Part shown: positions 1 to 7,820 of the stretch, one piece after another
Numbering within the stretch: the stretch's first letter is position 1
Layout of the letters: every line of letters starts with the position of its first letter
Origin: an uncultured bacterium
Lineage (GTDB): Bacteria > Myxococcota_A > Polyangia > Polyangiales > Houyiibacteriaceae
Assembly: GCA_938024995.1 (NCBI GenBank)
Contig: CALJDU010000009.1
Coordinates: 1-64,000 of the forward strand
Direction: 5' to 3'
DNA: 64,000 bases
Made by a program: the position numbers and the translations under genes
The notes under the pieces: generated by a model
What the model saw: the letters and a program-made list of their open reading frames with translations, nothing else
Databases searched by the model: none
What the model was told of the DNA's origin: nothing

Positions 1-1
1 T

Positions 2-1126
2 GAGTCGGTCCCGTTTACCTGGTTGGATCGCCCGAGCGGCTTCGCGCGGGAGCGAGCGGAGCCGGAGCGCACGCTCGGGCAAATGGCGAACGTGGCCAAG
101 CGAACGGTCATGCGCGCGCCTGAGACCGCGCTGGCGATGGCAGACAAGACGCTCTCGCTTCACGCGGCCTTCTGTCGTGAGGCGGGAGAACCGCGCGTGA
201 GCTTTGGTGACTCTCGTGGCTTGGAGTGCGGCAGCTCATCGGCGGCGGGGCGCGCGGAGGCGACACGCGTGGTCGCGCTCGCGAAGACCGGCGATACGCT
301 GGGCGCGTTGTCCGCGTTGTCCGCGCTCTCGACGAACGTTAGCGACGAAGACCGCGGATGGGCAGAAGGATCCTTTCCGGCCAGCGCGGACGAGTGGCAG
401 AAGCTCGCCGATCACGCGACCGGAGATGGACGCGAGGTGCGCCTCGGGACGTTGTGGTTTGAAGACAACACGCACTTGATCGCGCGAGGGCCGGCGCCTG
501 TCTCGATCGATCTGACGAGCGGGGAGTCGACCATTCTTCCCGCGCTGCCGGAGCCGCCGATCGTGAGCGGGGAGCTCGCGGTGCTGGACGTGCGCCGGAC
601 CTGCGCGGGCTACTCCGCGATCATCGTTGGCAAAGCAGCGGTGACCTTTGCGGTGGGCGTGGCGCAGCAGACCGCGGCGCCTTTGATCGCGCGCGCGGAG
701 AGCCGCCCGGGGTGCGACGCCGTACCGAACCGGCCGACCGATGATCATGGCGGCTGGACAGTACTGGGGTGGGCGCCGCAAGGGCTCGTCACGGCGAACG
801 CTCGCGAGCTTCGGATCGTTCCCGTGACCGCGCGCGGAGTGGCCGCGGGAGAGCCCACCGTCATTCCGCCCGGCACCCCCGCGCCGGCGCCCATTCGCGG
901 CGCAGGGATCGCGGCAGACGGTTCGCGGTACGTCGTCATGACGCCGCGCGGGGTCATCTTGGTGACGCGCACACGACTCGATGGCGAGGTCGGGACGCTC
1001 AGTCGGCTCATCCGTCCAGAGGGGTTTGAACAGAGCGAAGGGGCGCTCCGGGCGGTCGCGATCTCTCCTGACGGAACGAAGCTCGCGATCTTGAAGGGCG
1101 ACGCGATTTACCTCGTCACGCTCTGA
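2..1126 (+). CDS. Propeller-like hypothetical protein, 5' end outside the window
   Basis: The frame is open from base 2 to the TGA at 1124-1126, so the true start lies upstream; the TTG at 23 is only the first possible internal start. About 370 residues are visible. The N-terminal part is helical and charged. The rest alternates short hydrophobic strands with turns and ends in blade-like units such as VAISPDGTKLAIL, which resemble WD40/TolB-type propeller repeats. I do not recognise a family and see no catalytic motif. It may be the C-terminal sensor or scaffold part of a larger protein, but that is a guess. The next gene begins about 70 nt downstream and has its own promoter. Confidence 0.6.
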   Translation, partial: ESVPFTWLDRPSGFARERAEPERTLGQMANVAKRTVMRAPETALAMADKTLSLHAAFCREAGEPRVSFGDSRGLECGSSSAAGRAEATRVVALAKTGDTLGALSALSALSTNVSDEDRGWAEGSFPASADEWQKLADHATGDGREVRLGTLWFEDNTHLIARGPAPVSIDLTSGESTILPALPEPPIVSGELAVLDVRRTCAGYSAIIVGKAAVTFAVGVAQQTAAPLIARAESRPGCDAVPNRPTDDHGGWTVLGWAPQGLVTANARELRIVPVTARGVAAGEPTVIPPGTPAPAPIRGAGIAADGSRYVVMTPRGVILVTRTRLDGEVGTLSRLIRPEGFEQSEGALRAVAISPDGTKLAILKGDAIYLVTL

Positions 1127-1161
1127 CCTTGTTCCCTGGCCCCGAACTCTGACGCCGAACT

Positions 1162-1190
1162 CTGACGACGTGGGTGATCCCCGCTATAGT
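1162..1190 (+). promoter_or_regulatory. Promoter CTGACG-N17-TATAGT, leaderless start
   Basis: CTGACG at 1162-1167 and TATAGT at 1185-1190 are separated by exactly 17 nt. A start site about 7 nt after the -10 box coincides with the GTG at 1197, so the message would have no leader. This is the best -35/-10 pair in the leaderless set of this window. Confidence 0.6.
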
Positions 1191-1196
1191 TTGCGC

Positions 1197-1601
1197 GTGG
1201 ACGAGCCCCGTTCTTTCAGCAAGCTCTGGTTCGCGATCGCGCTCTTCGTTTTTGTCGCGGCCGAGCTCTTCTTGGGTGGCTACGTCGCGAAGGTTTTCCA
1301 AGGGCGGCACGTCAGCCACATGTTGAGCATCCGCGTTGAGCTCATGCTGAGCCTGGTGTCGTACGCGATCGGAGGCTTCGTGATCGGTGTCGTCTCGCCC
1401 GGTCTCCGTATGTACGAACCCGCCTTCGCCGCTGCCGCGTCGGCGGTCTTCACGTTCATGATCGCGTGGTTCACGCCGCTCCACTTTTACACCGCGGACC
1501 CGACGAAAATGATGATCGCGGGGGTGCTCGCGTTCTTTATCGCGCTCGCGGGAGCACGGCTGGGTGAGCGGCTGATGGGGAACTACAAAGACCCCGAGTA
1601 G
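1197..1601 (+). CDS. Small integral membrane protein, unknown function
   Basis: The protein has 134 residues and about four hydrophobic segments: near residues 8-28, 45-60, 68-90 and 100-118. It carries no signal peptide or recognisable motif. I chose GTG 1197 rather than GTG 1170 because TATAGT lies 6 nt before it and the residues encoded upstream overlap the promoter. The product probably sits in the inner membrane. It may be one of the many small uncharacterised membrane proteins of Myxococcota; no substrate or partner can be inferred. The following VWA lipoprotein has its own -10-like box. Confidence 0.65.
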   Translation: MDEPRSFSKLWFAIALFVFVAAELFLGGYVAKVFQGRHVSHMLSIRVELMLSLVSYAIGGFVIGVVSPGLRMYEPAFAAAASAVFTFMIAWFTPLHFYTADPTKMMIAGVLAFFIALAGARLGERLMGNYKDPE

Positions 1602-1622
1602 AGCGCCGTGCTCGCTTCACGG

Positions 1623-1628
1623 TACCCT
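1623..1628 (+). promoter_or_regulatory. -10-like box TACCCT, 6 nt before ATG
   Basis: TACCCT at 1623-1628 is followed by six bases and then ATG 1635. No Shine-Dalgarno sequence is present and no clear -35 is visible. It fits the leaderless pattern seen across the window. Confidence 0.4.
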
Positions 1629-1634
1629 TGGCGA

Positions 1635-2780
1635 ATGCGAAGTCACTTGGGTCGGTTCCTCCTCGCGCTGTCACTCTTGGTCGCCTGCGGGGATGACGAT
1701 GGAGCACCGGACGCGCGCACCGACACGAGCACGGACACCGGCGATGGTGAGGACACCGCGAGGGACACGTCGCGGCCGCCGCCCGTGATGACGATGTGCG
1801 TCGACGCGCTCCCCGTGGACCTCGTCTTCGTCGTCGACAACTCCAGCTCGATGGCGGAAGAGCAGAACAACCTGGTTCAGAATTTTCCGCGCCTCATCGA
1901 GGTGCTCACGGAGCCGCGCGACTCGGACGGCGACGGCACCTTTGACCCGCCCCTCAAAGACCTGAGGGTCGCGGTCGTGACCACCGACATCGGGGTTGGT
2001 CCGCACGCCGTGGCGGGCTGCGACGCGACCGGTGACGGCGGCGCGTTCATCCGCGAGACACGATCGCTCGATCCAGCGTGCTCGGGCGTGACCGCGGGAG
2101 ATGAAGGCTGGGTGTCCTTCGATGGCACCAACAGCGAGGACGTCGCTTCACGCTTCCGGTGTTTGGCGTCGCTTGGGACGTCCGGGTGCGGGCTCGAGCA
2201 GCAGCTTGAGGCGATGCAGTCCGCGCTCGACGAAACCGCTGCGGGCGGCGCGAACGCCGGCTTCTTGCGAGATGATTCTCTCCTGGCGGTCGTGTTCGTG
2301 ACCGATGAGGACGACTGCTCGGCCAGCGACGACCGGGTCTTTTCGCCGGACGCGGATGAACTGGGTCCGTACAACACGCGCTGCGCGAATCATCCCGAGC
2401 TGCTTCACCCCATCTCGCGTTACGCGGACACGCTTCGCGCGCTCGGCGCGACGCGACCGGGGGGCGTGATCGTCGCCGCGATCACCGGCGCGCCGATCAA
2501 CCTAACGATGGATCCAAGCAACGTGGACTTCACGCGGCTGCTCGCGGACGAGCGTATGCAATACCGAGAAGATCCGGCGCGACCGGGGGCGCTGGTGCCC
2601 GCGTGCGAGTTTGCCGCGGTCGGGAGCGCTCCTCCGGCGCGGCGGATGGTCGAGCTGGTCGCCGAGTTCGCGAGCGACGACGCCGGGTTGCTGTACTCCA
2701 TCTGTCAGCCGGACCTCAGGCCCGCGATTGAAGCGATCGCGAACACGGTTCGCGAGAGGATCTGCCCGCCGCCGATTTGA
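1635..2780 (+). CDS. VWA-domain lipoprotein
   Basis: The protein has 381 residues starting at ATG 1635. A signal peptide ends in a lipobox (LVAC, Cys18), so it should be acylated and anchored in an envelope membrane. An Asp/Thr-rich linker (residues 19-50) follows. The body is a von Willebrand factor A-like domain: the strand VDLVFVVDNSSS carries the DxSxS metal-site motif near residue 68, and VVFVTDEDDC is a later strand. Several Cys pairs suggest disulphides outside the cytoplasm. The family is common in myxobacteria as surface adhesion or scaffold proteins, but the partner here is unknown. GTG 1608 would add nine residues and is less likely. Confidence 0.8.
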   Translation: MRSHLGRFLLALSLLVACGDDDGAPDARTDTSTDTGDGEDTARDTSRPPPVMTMCVDALPVDLVFVVDNSSSMAEEQNNLVQNFPRLIEVLTEPRDSDGDGTFDPPLKDLRVAVVTTDIGVGPHAVAGCDATGDGGAFIRETRSLDPACSGVTAGDEGWVSFDGTNSEDVASRFRCLASLGTSGCGLEQQLEAMQSALDETAAGGANAGFLRDDSLLAVVFVTDEDDCSASDDRVFSPDADELGPYNTRCANHPELLHPISRYADTLRALGATRPGGVIVAAITGAPINLTMDPSNVDFTRLLADERMQYREDPARPGALVPACEFAAVGSAPPARRMVELVAEFASDDAGLLYSICQPDLRPAIEAIANTVRERICPPPI

Positions 2781-2803
2781 GGTTCGAAACTCGACTTCGG
2801 TCC

Positions 2804-2820
2804 GCTTTCCTAGAGAAAGC
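2804..2820. terminator. Short hairpin between convergent genes
   Basis: GCTTTC ctaga GAAAGC forms a 6-bp stem with a 5-nt loop in the 52-bp gap between two convergent genes. There is no clear U-tract on either strand, so a bidirectional terminator role is only possible. Confidence 0.3.
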
Positions 2821-2832
2821 AGATCTGGGACG

Positions 2833-3792
2833 TCACGGCGTGTCGAAGAGAACCGCGCCGCTGATCTCGTCGCACATCGGCGCGTTCATGTCGGCCTGGC
2901 CGCCAAGGATGATCGCGATGGTCGAAGCCGGGAAGGTCGTCAGCGGGGCGGCGGCGGCGGCCAGTTCGTCGACCGTCATCACGCCACCGAGCACCCCGTT
3001 CGTCACGCTCGTCTCGGTGATGTCTGCTTCGACCTGAACGTCACGAATCGTGATCGCGATACCCGCCGCGGCGAGGTCAACACGGCTCACCGGGCCGACT
3101 GTCAGGTGACCGTCTTCGATCGCGCCGATGATGGGCGCAGAGTCCGAGATGGAGATCGACACGCAGTCGTCGTTCTCAAAGCTGTCGACGTTGTCCATCG
3201 TGATCGGGAGGTCCTCGTCGAAGGCGAGCTCCATGCCGAGCGTGGACTCGATGACGTCGGCGAGATCGATGAGACCATTGTCTACACCTTCCACTCCGTC
3301 CGGGCTGGTGTAGTCGAGCTTGCGGCACCCCGAGGGATCCGCGGTCGCGCTAACGATGCCATCGAGGTTGAAGCCTTCTGCGACGCGTCCCGCCGCGACC
3401 TCGGGTACACCGACCACGCGGATCGTGTAGCTCACGCTCTCGCCGGTCTCCGCGCAGCTGGGGGGCGGCGCGGTATCCGGACCCATGGTGTCTTCGGGGG
3501 GGCTGGTGTCTTCTGGAGCGTTGGTGTCTTCGGGCGTCGCGGTATCGTCGGGGGTCGAGGTGTCACCGGCATCGCTGCCGCCGCCGCCCGTGTCACCAGG
3601 CCCGGTGTCGGCGCCGTCGCACTCGCACGCACCGAAGGTGCCGTCCTCAAGACAGGTCTGGGTGCCCGAGCACGCGCCCGTGGTGCAGGTCATCGTGGCG
3701 CCGGGATCGCAGTTGGCCCCACTGTCATCGTCGCCGCAGCCGACGAGCGCGAGCAGGGAGAAACTCAGGAGGAGAATACAAGAGAAGCGCAT
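2833..3792 (-). CDS. Asp/Thr-rich lipoprotein, unknown function
   Basis: The protein has 319 residues. The start is ATG 3792, because the signal peptide with its lipobox (LVGC, Cys19) begins there and the 13 residues before it are not signal-like. Residues about 22-50 contain six closely spaced Cys, a small disulphide-rich module. Residues about 53-105 are a low-complexity linker of DT, PEDT and PDDT units, typical of myxobacterial surface lipoproteins. The C-terminal 200 residues are a mostly beta, acidic domain with three Cys that I do not recognise. A CACAAT box 6 nt upstream of the start suggests its own promoter, back to back with argS. Confidence 0.75.
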   Translation of the reverse strand: MRFSCILLLSFSLLALVGCGDDDSGANCDPGATMTCTTGACSGTQTCLEDGTFGACECDGADTGPGDTGGGGSDAGDTSTPDDTATPEDTNAPEDTSPPEDTMGPDTAPPPSCAETGESVSYTIRVVGVPEVAAGRVAEGFNLDGIVSATADPSGCRKLDYTSPDGVEGVDNGLIDLADVIESTLGMELAFDEDLPITMDNVDSFENDDCVSISISDSAPIIGAIEDGHLTVGPVSRVDLAAAGIAITIRDVQVEADITETSVTNGVLGGVMTVDELAAAAAPLTTFPASTIAIILGGQADMNAPMCDEISGAVLFDTP

Positions 3793-3798
3793 GGCGCG

Positions 3799-3804
3799 AT
3801 TGTG
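3799..3804 (-). promoter_or_regulatory. -10-like box CACAAT, 6 nt before ATG
   Basis: On the minus strand CACAAT is followed by six bases and then ATG 3792. It matches TATAAT at four positions. It lies 38 bp from the opposing argS box, so the two genes would share a very compact divergent promoter. Confidence 0.35.
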
Positions 3805-3841
3805 CAGCGAAACGTCTGTTCGCGCCAACACCCGGAGCTGC

Positions 3842-3847
3842 TAGAAC
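3842..3847 (+). promoter_or_regulatory. argS -10-like box TAGAAC, 6 nt before GTG
   Basis: TAGAAC at 3842-3847 is followed by six bases and then GTG 3854, with no Shine-Dalgarno sequence. The same box at the same distance precedes the cupin gene at 22762. Confidence 0.5.
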
Positions 3848-3853
3848 CGCGGC

Positions 3854-5617
3854 GTGCTTTTAGAGAAACATCTCGACGCGCTCGCGAGCTGCGTCATGCA
3901 AGAGGCGCTCAATCTGGAGGCGCCGCCGCGCGCGATTCTGCGACCCACGCAGGACGCGAAGCACGGCGACTTTCAGATCAACGGCGCGATGGCGCTCGCG
4001 AAGCAGCTGAAGAAGAACCCGCGCGAGATCGCGTCCCCCATCGCGGAGGCGATGCTTGCGCGGGACGAGGTCCTCGAGGCGAGCGTGGCGGGGCCGGGCT
4101 TCATCAACCTTCGTTTGGATCCGAAGTGGGTCGAGCGGCTGCTGGCGTCGATGCTGCGCGACGCGCGTGACGGCGTTCCTGAGGTGGAAGAGAAGCAGAC
4201 CGTGGTCGTCGACTACAGCAGCCCCAACATCGCGAAGCAGATGCACGTCGGGCACCTGCGCTCGACCATCATCGGCGCGGCCATCTGCGAGCTCTTGCGC
4301 TTCGTGGGTCATGACGTGATCGCGGACAATCACATCGGCGACTGGGGTACGCAGTACGGCTTGCTCATCTTGGGCATGCGCGAGTTCGGCGACCAAGAGG
4401 CGCTCAAACGCGACGCGATCGTGGAGCTTGAACGCGTCTACAAAATCGCGAGCGCGAAAAAGAAGGAAGACGAAGACTTCGCGGACCGCGCGCGCGCTGA
4501 GCTCGCCAAGCTGCAGAAGAAGGACCCGGACAACTACGCGATGTGGGAGATGTTCGTCGAGACCACTCGCGGCGTCATGGATCGCGTCTACGACAAGCTG
4601 GGCGTGACCTTTGATCACTTCCTCGGAGAGAGCGCCTACGACGACATGCTCCCGGCAGTCGTTCAGCAGCTCAAAGACGCGGGCATCGCGCGCGAGGACA
4701 ACGGCGCGGTTTGCGTCTTCTTCAATGACGACGATATCAAGAACCGCCTCGGCAAGAAGTTCAAGAAGCTCGGCAAGCAAGAGGTGCCCTTCATCATCCA
4801 GAAGAAGGACGGCGCGTTTCTCTACAGCACCTCCGACATCGCGACCGTGCTCTATCGCCGCGAGCACTTCAATAGCGACCGCGCCGTGTATGTCGTCGAC
4901 CGTCGACAGGGCGGGCACTTCCAGCAGCTCTTCGCGGTGATGGAGATACTCGGCGAGGACATGACGCTCGATCACGTCGGCTTCGGAACCGTGCTCGGCG
5001 ATGATGGCAAGCCGCTTAAGACGCGCGACGGCGGTACCGTTCGGCTTGAGTCGCTCCTCGACGAAGCGGTCGAGCGCGCGCGCAACGAGCTTGAGCAACG
5101 CTTGGCGGACGGCAAGCTCCGCATCGCCGAGCACGAGATGGACGAGGTCTCCCGCGCCGTCGGGATCGGCGCGGTCAAGTACGCCGACCTCAAGCAGAAC
5201 CGCACCAGCGACTACCGCTTCGAGTGGGACAAGATGATCAGCTTCTCGGGCAACTCGGGGCCCTACCTTCAGAACCAGCTCGTGCGGACCAAGTCGATCT
5301 TCCGCAAAGGCGAGGTGGAGCTTGAAGGCTACGAGGCGCCCATCGCGCTGGGGCACGAGCGTGAGCACAGCTTGGCGCGGGTAATGATCAAGTTCCCCGA
5401 CGTGGTGCATCGCGCCGCGGCGCTCAACGAGCCGCATCAGATTGCGGAGCACCTCTATGATCTCGCGCAGGCCTTCAGTCGCTTCTTCACCGACTGCCCG
5501 GTGCTCAAGTCAGAAGGTGAGACGCGCGCGAGCCGTCTCGCGCTGACCGCGTTGACCTCGCAGCAGCTCGAGCGCGGACTGCGGCTGCTCGGGATCCCCG
5601 TCATCGATCGGATGTAG
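3854..5617 (+). CDS. argS: Arginyl-tRNA synthetase
   Basis: This class I aminoacyl-tRNA synthetase charges tRNA-Arg with arginine in the cytosol. At 587 residues it has the normal length. The N-terminal Add-1 domain (residues about 1-110) recognises the tRNA D-loop. The signature SSPNIAKQMHVGH (residues 122-134) contains the HIGH-type motif. A KMSKS-like loop appears as the degenerate GDDGKPLKTRDG typical of many ArgS. The C-terminal anticodon-binding helical domain ends in the family-typical VIDRM. GTG 3854 starts directly after the TAGAAC box, so the mRNA is predicted leaderless. Identity is secure. Confidence 0.97.
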   Translation: MLLEKHLDALASCVMQEALNLEAPPRAILRPTQDAKHGDFQINGAMALAKQLKKNPREIASPIAEAMLARDEVLEASVAGPGFINLRLDPKWVERLLASMLRDARDGVPEVEEKQTVVVDYSSPNIAKQMHVGHLRSTIIGAAICELLRFVGHDVIADNHIGDWGTQYGLLILGMREFGDQEALKRDAIVELERVYKIASAKKKEDEDFADRARAELAKLQKKDPDNYAMWEMFVETTRGVMDRVYDKLGVTFDHFLGESAYDDMLPAVVQQLKDAGIAREDNGAVCVFFNDDDIKNRLGKKFKKLGKQEVPFIIQKKDGAFLYSTSDIATVLYRREHFNSDRAVYVVDRRQGGHFQQLFAVMEILGEDMTLDHVGFGTVLGDDGKPLKTRDGGTVRLESLLDEAVERARNELEQRLADGKLRIAEHEMDEVSRAVGIGAVKYADLKQNRTSDYRFEWDKMISFSGNSGPYLQNQLVRTKSIFRKGEVELEGYEAPIALGHEREHSLARVMIKFPDVVHRAAALNEPHQIAEHLYDLAQAFSRFFTDCPVLKSEGETRASRLALTALTSQQLERGLRLLGIPVIDRM

Positions 5618-5676
5618 ATCGCGGTCGCGCGTTTGAGTCGCGCGCCGAGTCGTGCCGACATCGACAAACATGAATT

Positions 5677-5698
5677 GTGGATACAACTTTGTGTCCAC
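5677..5698. promoter_or_regulatory. 22-bp imperfect palindrome, candidate operator of the peroxidase gene
   Basis: GTGGAtACAA and TTGTgTCCAC form an imperfect 22-bp palindrome, each arm 9 of 10 matched, with a 2-nt centre. A third half-site, TTGTATCC at 5710-5717, is an exact inverted copy of GGATACAA at 5680-5687. It lies about 100 bp before the peroxidase ATG, in a 184-bp gap that is AT-richer than its surroundings. A dimeric repressor or redox-responsive regulator is plausible; none is encoded nearby. Confidence 0.45.
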
Positions 5699-5801
5699 CT
5701 GTCGTGTTCTTGTATCCCGCGTTGCCCATCCGCAGTGACGGAAGCTAGCTCTCCATTGTGCCGAGCCCCCGCTCGTACAAACCAAGAGAGAGTTAGCTAG
5801 T

Positions 5802-7562
5802 ATGAGTAAAAAGTTTGGCTTTTATGGGACGAGTCTCAGTCTTGTCCTTTCGATTCCGCTTCTGGTGGCCTGTGGCGACGATGGCGGCGGCGGCGGCGGC
5901 GGAGGTGGCGGCAGCAACACGCGCTCTCCGCAGGGTATCGACGAGGACGTCGAGGAGCGCCGCAGTCGCGCGCGGGACCGTGACGGGCGTGGTGAATTTA
6001 GACGTTTGTTAGTCGGTGATCGCGAGGTGCGAAGCTACGACGGAACCAGTAACAACGAAGACAACCCGACCTGGGGTGCCACGTTTGAGCACCTTCAGCG
6101 GATCGCAGATTCCGACTATGGAGATGGTATCTCGACGCTGGCTGGTCAAACGCGGAAGAGCGCGCGCGAGGTGAGCAATCTGGTCTCGCATCAAGGCGAC
6201 GACGAGAGCCTCTTGAACCCCTTCGAGACGACCGACTTTTTGTGGCAGTGGGGTCAGTTCATCGACCACGACCTCGGCCTCACCGACGGCAGCACCGACG
6301 AAGCGATCAACATCTCGGTACCCGCGGGCGACGAGTTCTTCGATCCGACCGGAACCGGAGAGGTCGAGATCACCGTCAACCGAGCCATCTACGATCCGGA
6401 CTCCGGGACCAGCACGGACAATCCCCGTGAGCAGGAGAACGAGATCACGAGCTGGATCGATGGCTCAATGGTCTACGGCTCAGACGATGAACGCGCAGCC
6501 GCGCTCCGCGTGGGCACCGACAGCCCCTTCCTGGCGACGAGCGCCGGCAACATGCTCCCGTTCAATGTGGATGGACTGACCAACGCGGCGGCTGCGATCG
6601 ACGATCCCGCCGTGCTCTTCTTGGCTGGCGACGTCCGCGTGAACGAGCAGATCGGGCTCGCCGCGATGCACACGCTCTTCGTCCGCGAGCACAACCGGCT
6701 CGCCGCGGTGCTCCAGGAGCGCTTCCCGGACGCTAGCGCGGAAGAGCTCTTCGAGTCGACGCGCCGACTGGTGATCGCCGAGATCCAGGTCATCACGTAC
6801 AACGAGTACCTCCCCGCGCTGATCGGCTCGGCCATGCCGTCCTACGAGGGGTACGACTCGTCCCTCAACCCGAACCTCTACGCCGAGTTCTCGGTCGCCG
6901 CGTACCGCCTGGGTCACAGCGAGCTGAGCGCATCGTTCCTGCGTCTCGACGAAAGCGGTAACGCGACCGCGGACGGTCCCATCGCGCTTCGCGACGCGTT
7001 CTTCGTCGCCCACGAGCTCTTCCTCGAGGAAGATGACATCGACCCCGTGCTTCGCGGGTTCGCGGCACAGCAGCACCAGTTGATCGACATGAAGGTCGTC
7101 AACGACCTCCGCAACTTCCTTTTCGGTCAGCCGGGCGCGGGGGGCTTCGACCTGGTCGCGCTCAACATCCAGCGTGGGCGCGATCACGGCCTCTCGTCAT
7201 ACAACGACACGCGTGAAGCCATGGGGCTGGCACGGGTCACGAGCTTCGCGGACATCTCGGAGGACGAAGAGGTACAGACGGCGCTCAGCGAGGCCTATGA
7301 TTCTGTCGACGACATCGACCTGTGGATCGGCGGACTCGCAGAGACGCCGCTCGCCGCGCAAGGGTCGCAGCTCGGTGAGCTGTTCACCGCGATCGTCGTG
7401 CGTCAGTTCGACGAGATCCGTGCGGCCGATCGTTTCTGGTACCAGGCGGACCTCAACGATGACGAGATGGAGCTCGTCCGGGGCGTGACGCTGGGGCAGC
7501 TTATCCGCCGGAACACGAGCATCGGCGATGAGCTCCAAGACGACGTCTTCTACGTTCGTTGA
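5802..7562 (+). CDS. Animal-type haem peroxidase, lipoprotein
   Basis: The protein has 586 residues. A lipobox signal (LVAC, Cys24) and Gly-rich linker export and anchor it. The remainder is an animal haem peroxidase domain (peroxidase-cyclooxygenase superfamily), which uses H2O2 to oxidise halides or organic substrates. WGQFIDHDL carries the distal His (H156) followed by the calcium-ligand Asp. R295 in LFVREHNRL is the expected catalytic Arg, H372 in YRLGHSEL the expected proximal haem His, and LNIQRGRDHG (residues 454-463) is the family signature. The start is ATG 5802 behind a weak purine-rich stretch. It stands alone, with a palindromic operator candidate upstream and a strong terminator downstream. 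A secreted antimicrobial or defensive oxidase is likely. Confidence 0.92.
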   Translation: MSKKFGFYGTSLSLVLSIPLLVACGDDGGGGGGGGGGSNTRSPQGIDEDVEERRSRARDRDGRGEFRRLLVGDREVRSYDGTSNNEDNPTWGATFEHLQRIADSDYGDGISTLAGQTRKSAREVSNLVSHQGDDESLLNPFETTDFLWQWGQFIDHDLGLTDGSTDEAINISVPAGDEFFDPTGTGEVEITVNRAIYDPDSGTSTDNPREQENEITSWIDGSMVYGSDDERAAALRVGTDSPFLATSAGNMLPFNVDGLTNAAAAIDDPAVLFLAGDVRVNEQIGLAAMHTLFVREHNRLAAVLQERFPDASAEELFESTRRLVIAEIQVITYNEYLPALIGSAMPSYEGYDSSLNPNLYAEFSVAAYRLGHSELSASFLRLDESGNATADGPIALRDAFFVAHELFLEEDDIDPVLRGFAAQQHQLIDMKVVNDLRNFLFGQPGAGGFDLVALNIQRGRDHGLSSYNDTREAMGLARVTSFADISEDEEVQTALSEAYDSVDDIDLWIGGLAETPLAAQGSQLGELFTAIVVRQFDEIRAADRFWYQADLNDDEMELVRGVTLGQLIRRNTSIGDELQDDVFYVR

Positions 7563-7584
7563 GCAGAGCCTGTTGTGAAGGAAG

Positions 7585-7621
7585 GAGCCCTGGGTGCCTG
7601 AGCACCGAGGGCTCTCTCTTT
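7585..7621 (+). terminator. Strong intrinsic terminator after the peroxidase gene
   Basis: GAGCCCT-g-GGTGC, a CTGA loop and GCACC-g-AGGGCTC give a 7+5 bp stem with one internal mismatch, followed by TCTCTTT. It lies 22 nt after the stop codon. Confidence 0.85.
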
Positions 7622-7820
7622 GGGGGCTGGCGAATCGGGAGTGAACGAACTGGGCGCGCGATTCGCTCACTCTTCGCCCACGCCCTTCGTGCGCGCCGCG
7701 TTTGGGCTCGGCTGACGAAGGTTTGTGTGCCCACGCGCAGTCTCTTTGAATTTTGACGCCTCGGCCAAAGAGCTGAATCGCCATTCAATTCGCTTGACGC
7801 ACCGCGTCGGCGATCCAACG

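Noticed and set aside
2781..2790. GGTTCGAAAC resembling a tRNA T-arm
   Set aside because: No acceptor, D-arm or anticodon stem can be built around it.
3478..3605. Short repeats in the Asp/Thr linker, also at 21355-21480, resembling a small CRISPR or tandem array
   Set aside because: They are in-frame codon repeats (GAC ACC type) of low-complexity linkers with no spacers.
2611..4170. 519-codon open frame on the plus strand
   Set aside because: Arg/Gly/Val-rich low-quality protein opposite the Asp/Thr-rich lipoprotein gene and the argS start; shadow of high-GC coding DNA.
3860..5452. 530-codon open frame on the minus strand
   Set aside because: Exactly antisense to argS, composed of His/Arg/Leu/Val repeats, with no domain; shadow.
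7559..7756. 65-codon frame after the peroxidase gene
   Set aside because: It spans the terminator and has no ribosome site, promoter or recognisable composition; I see no gene in 7563-7820.
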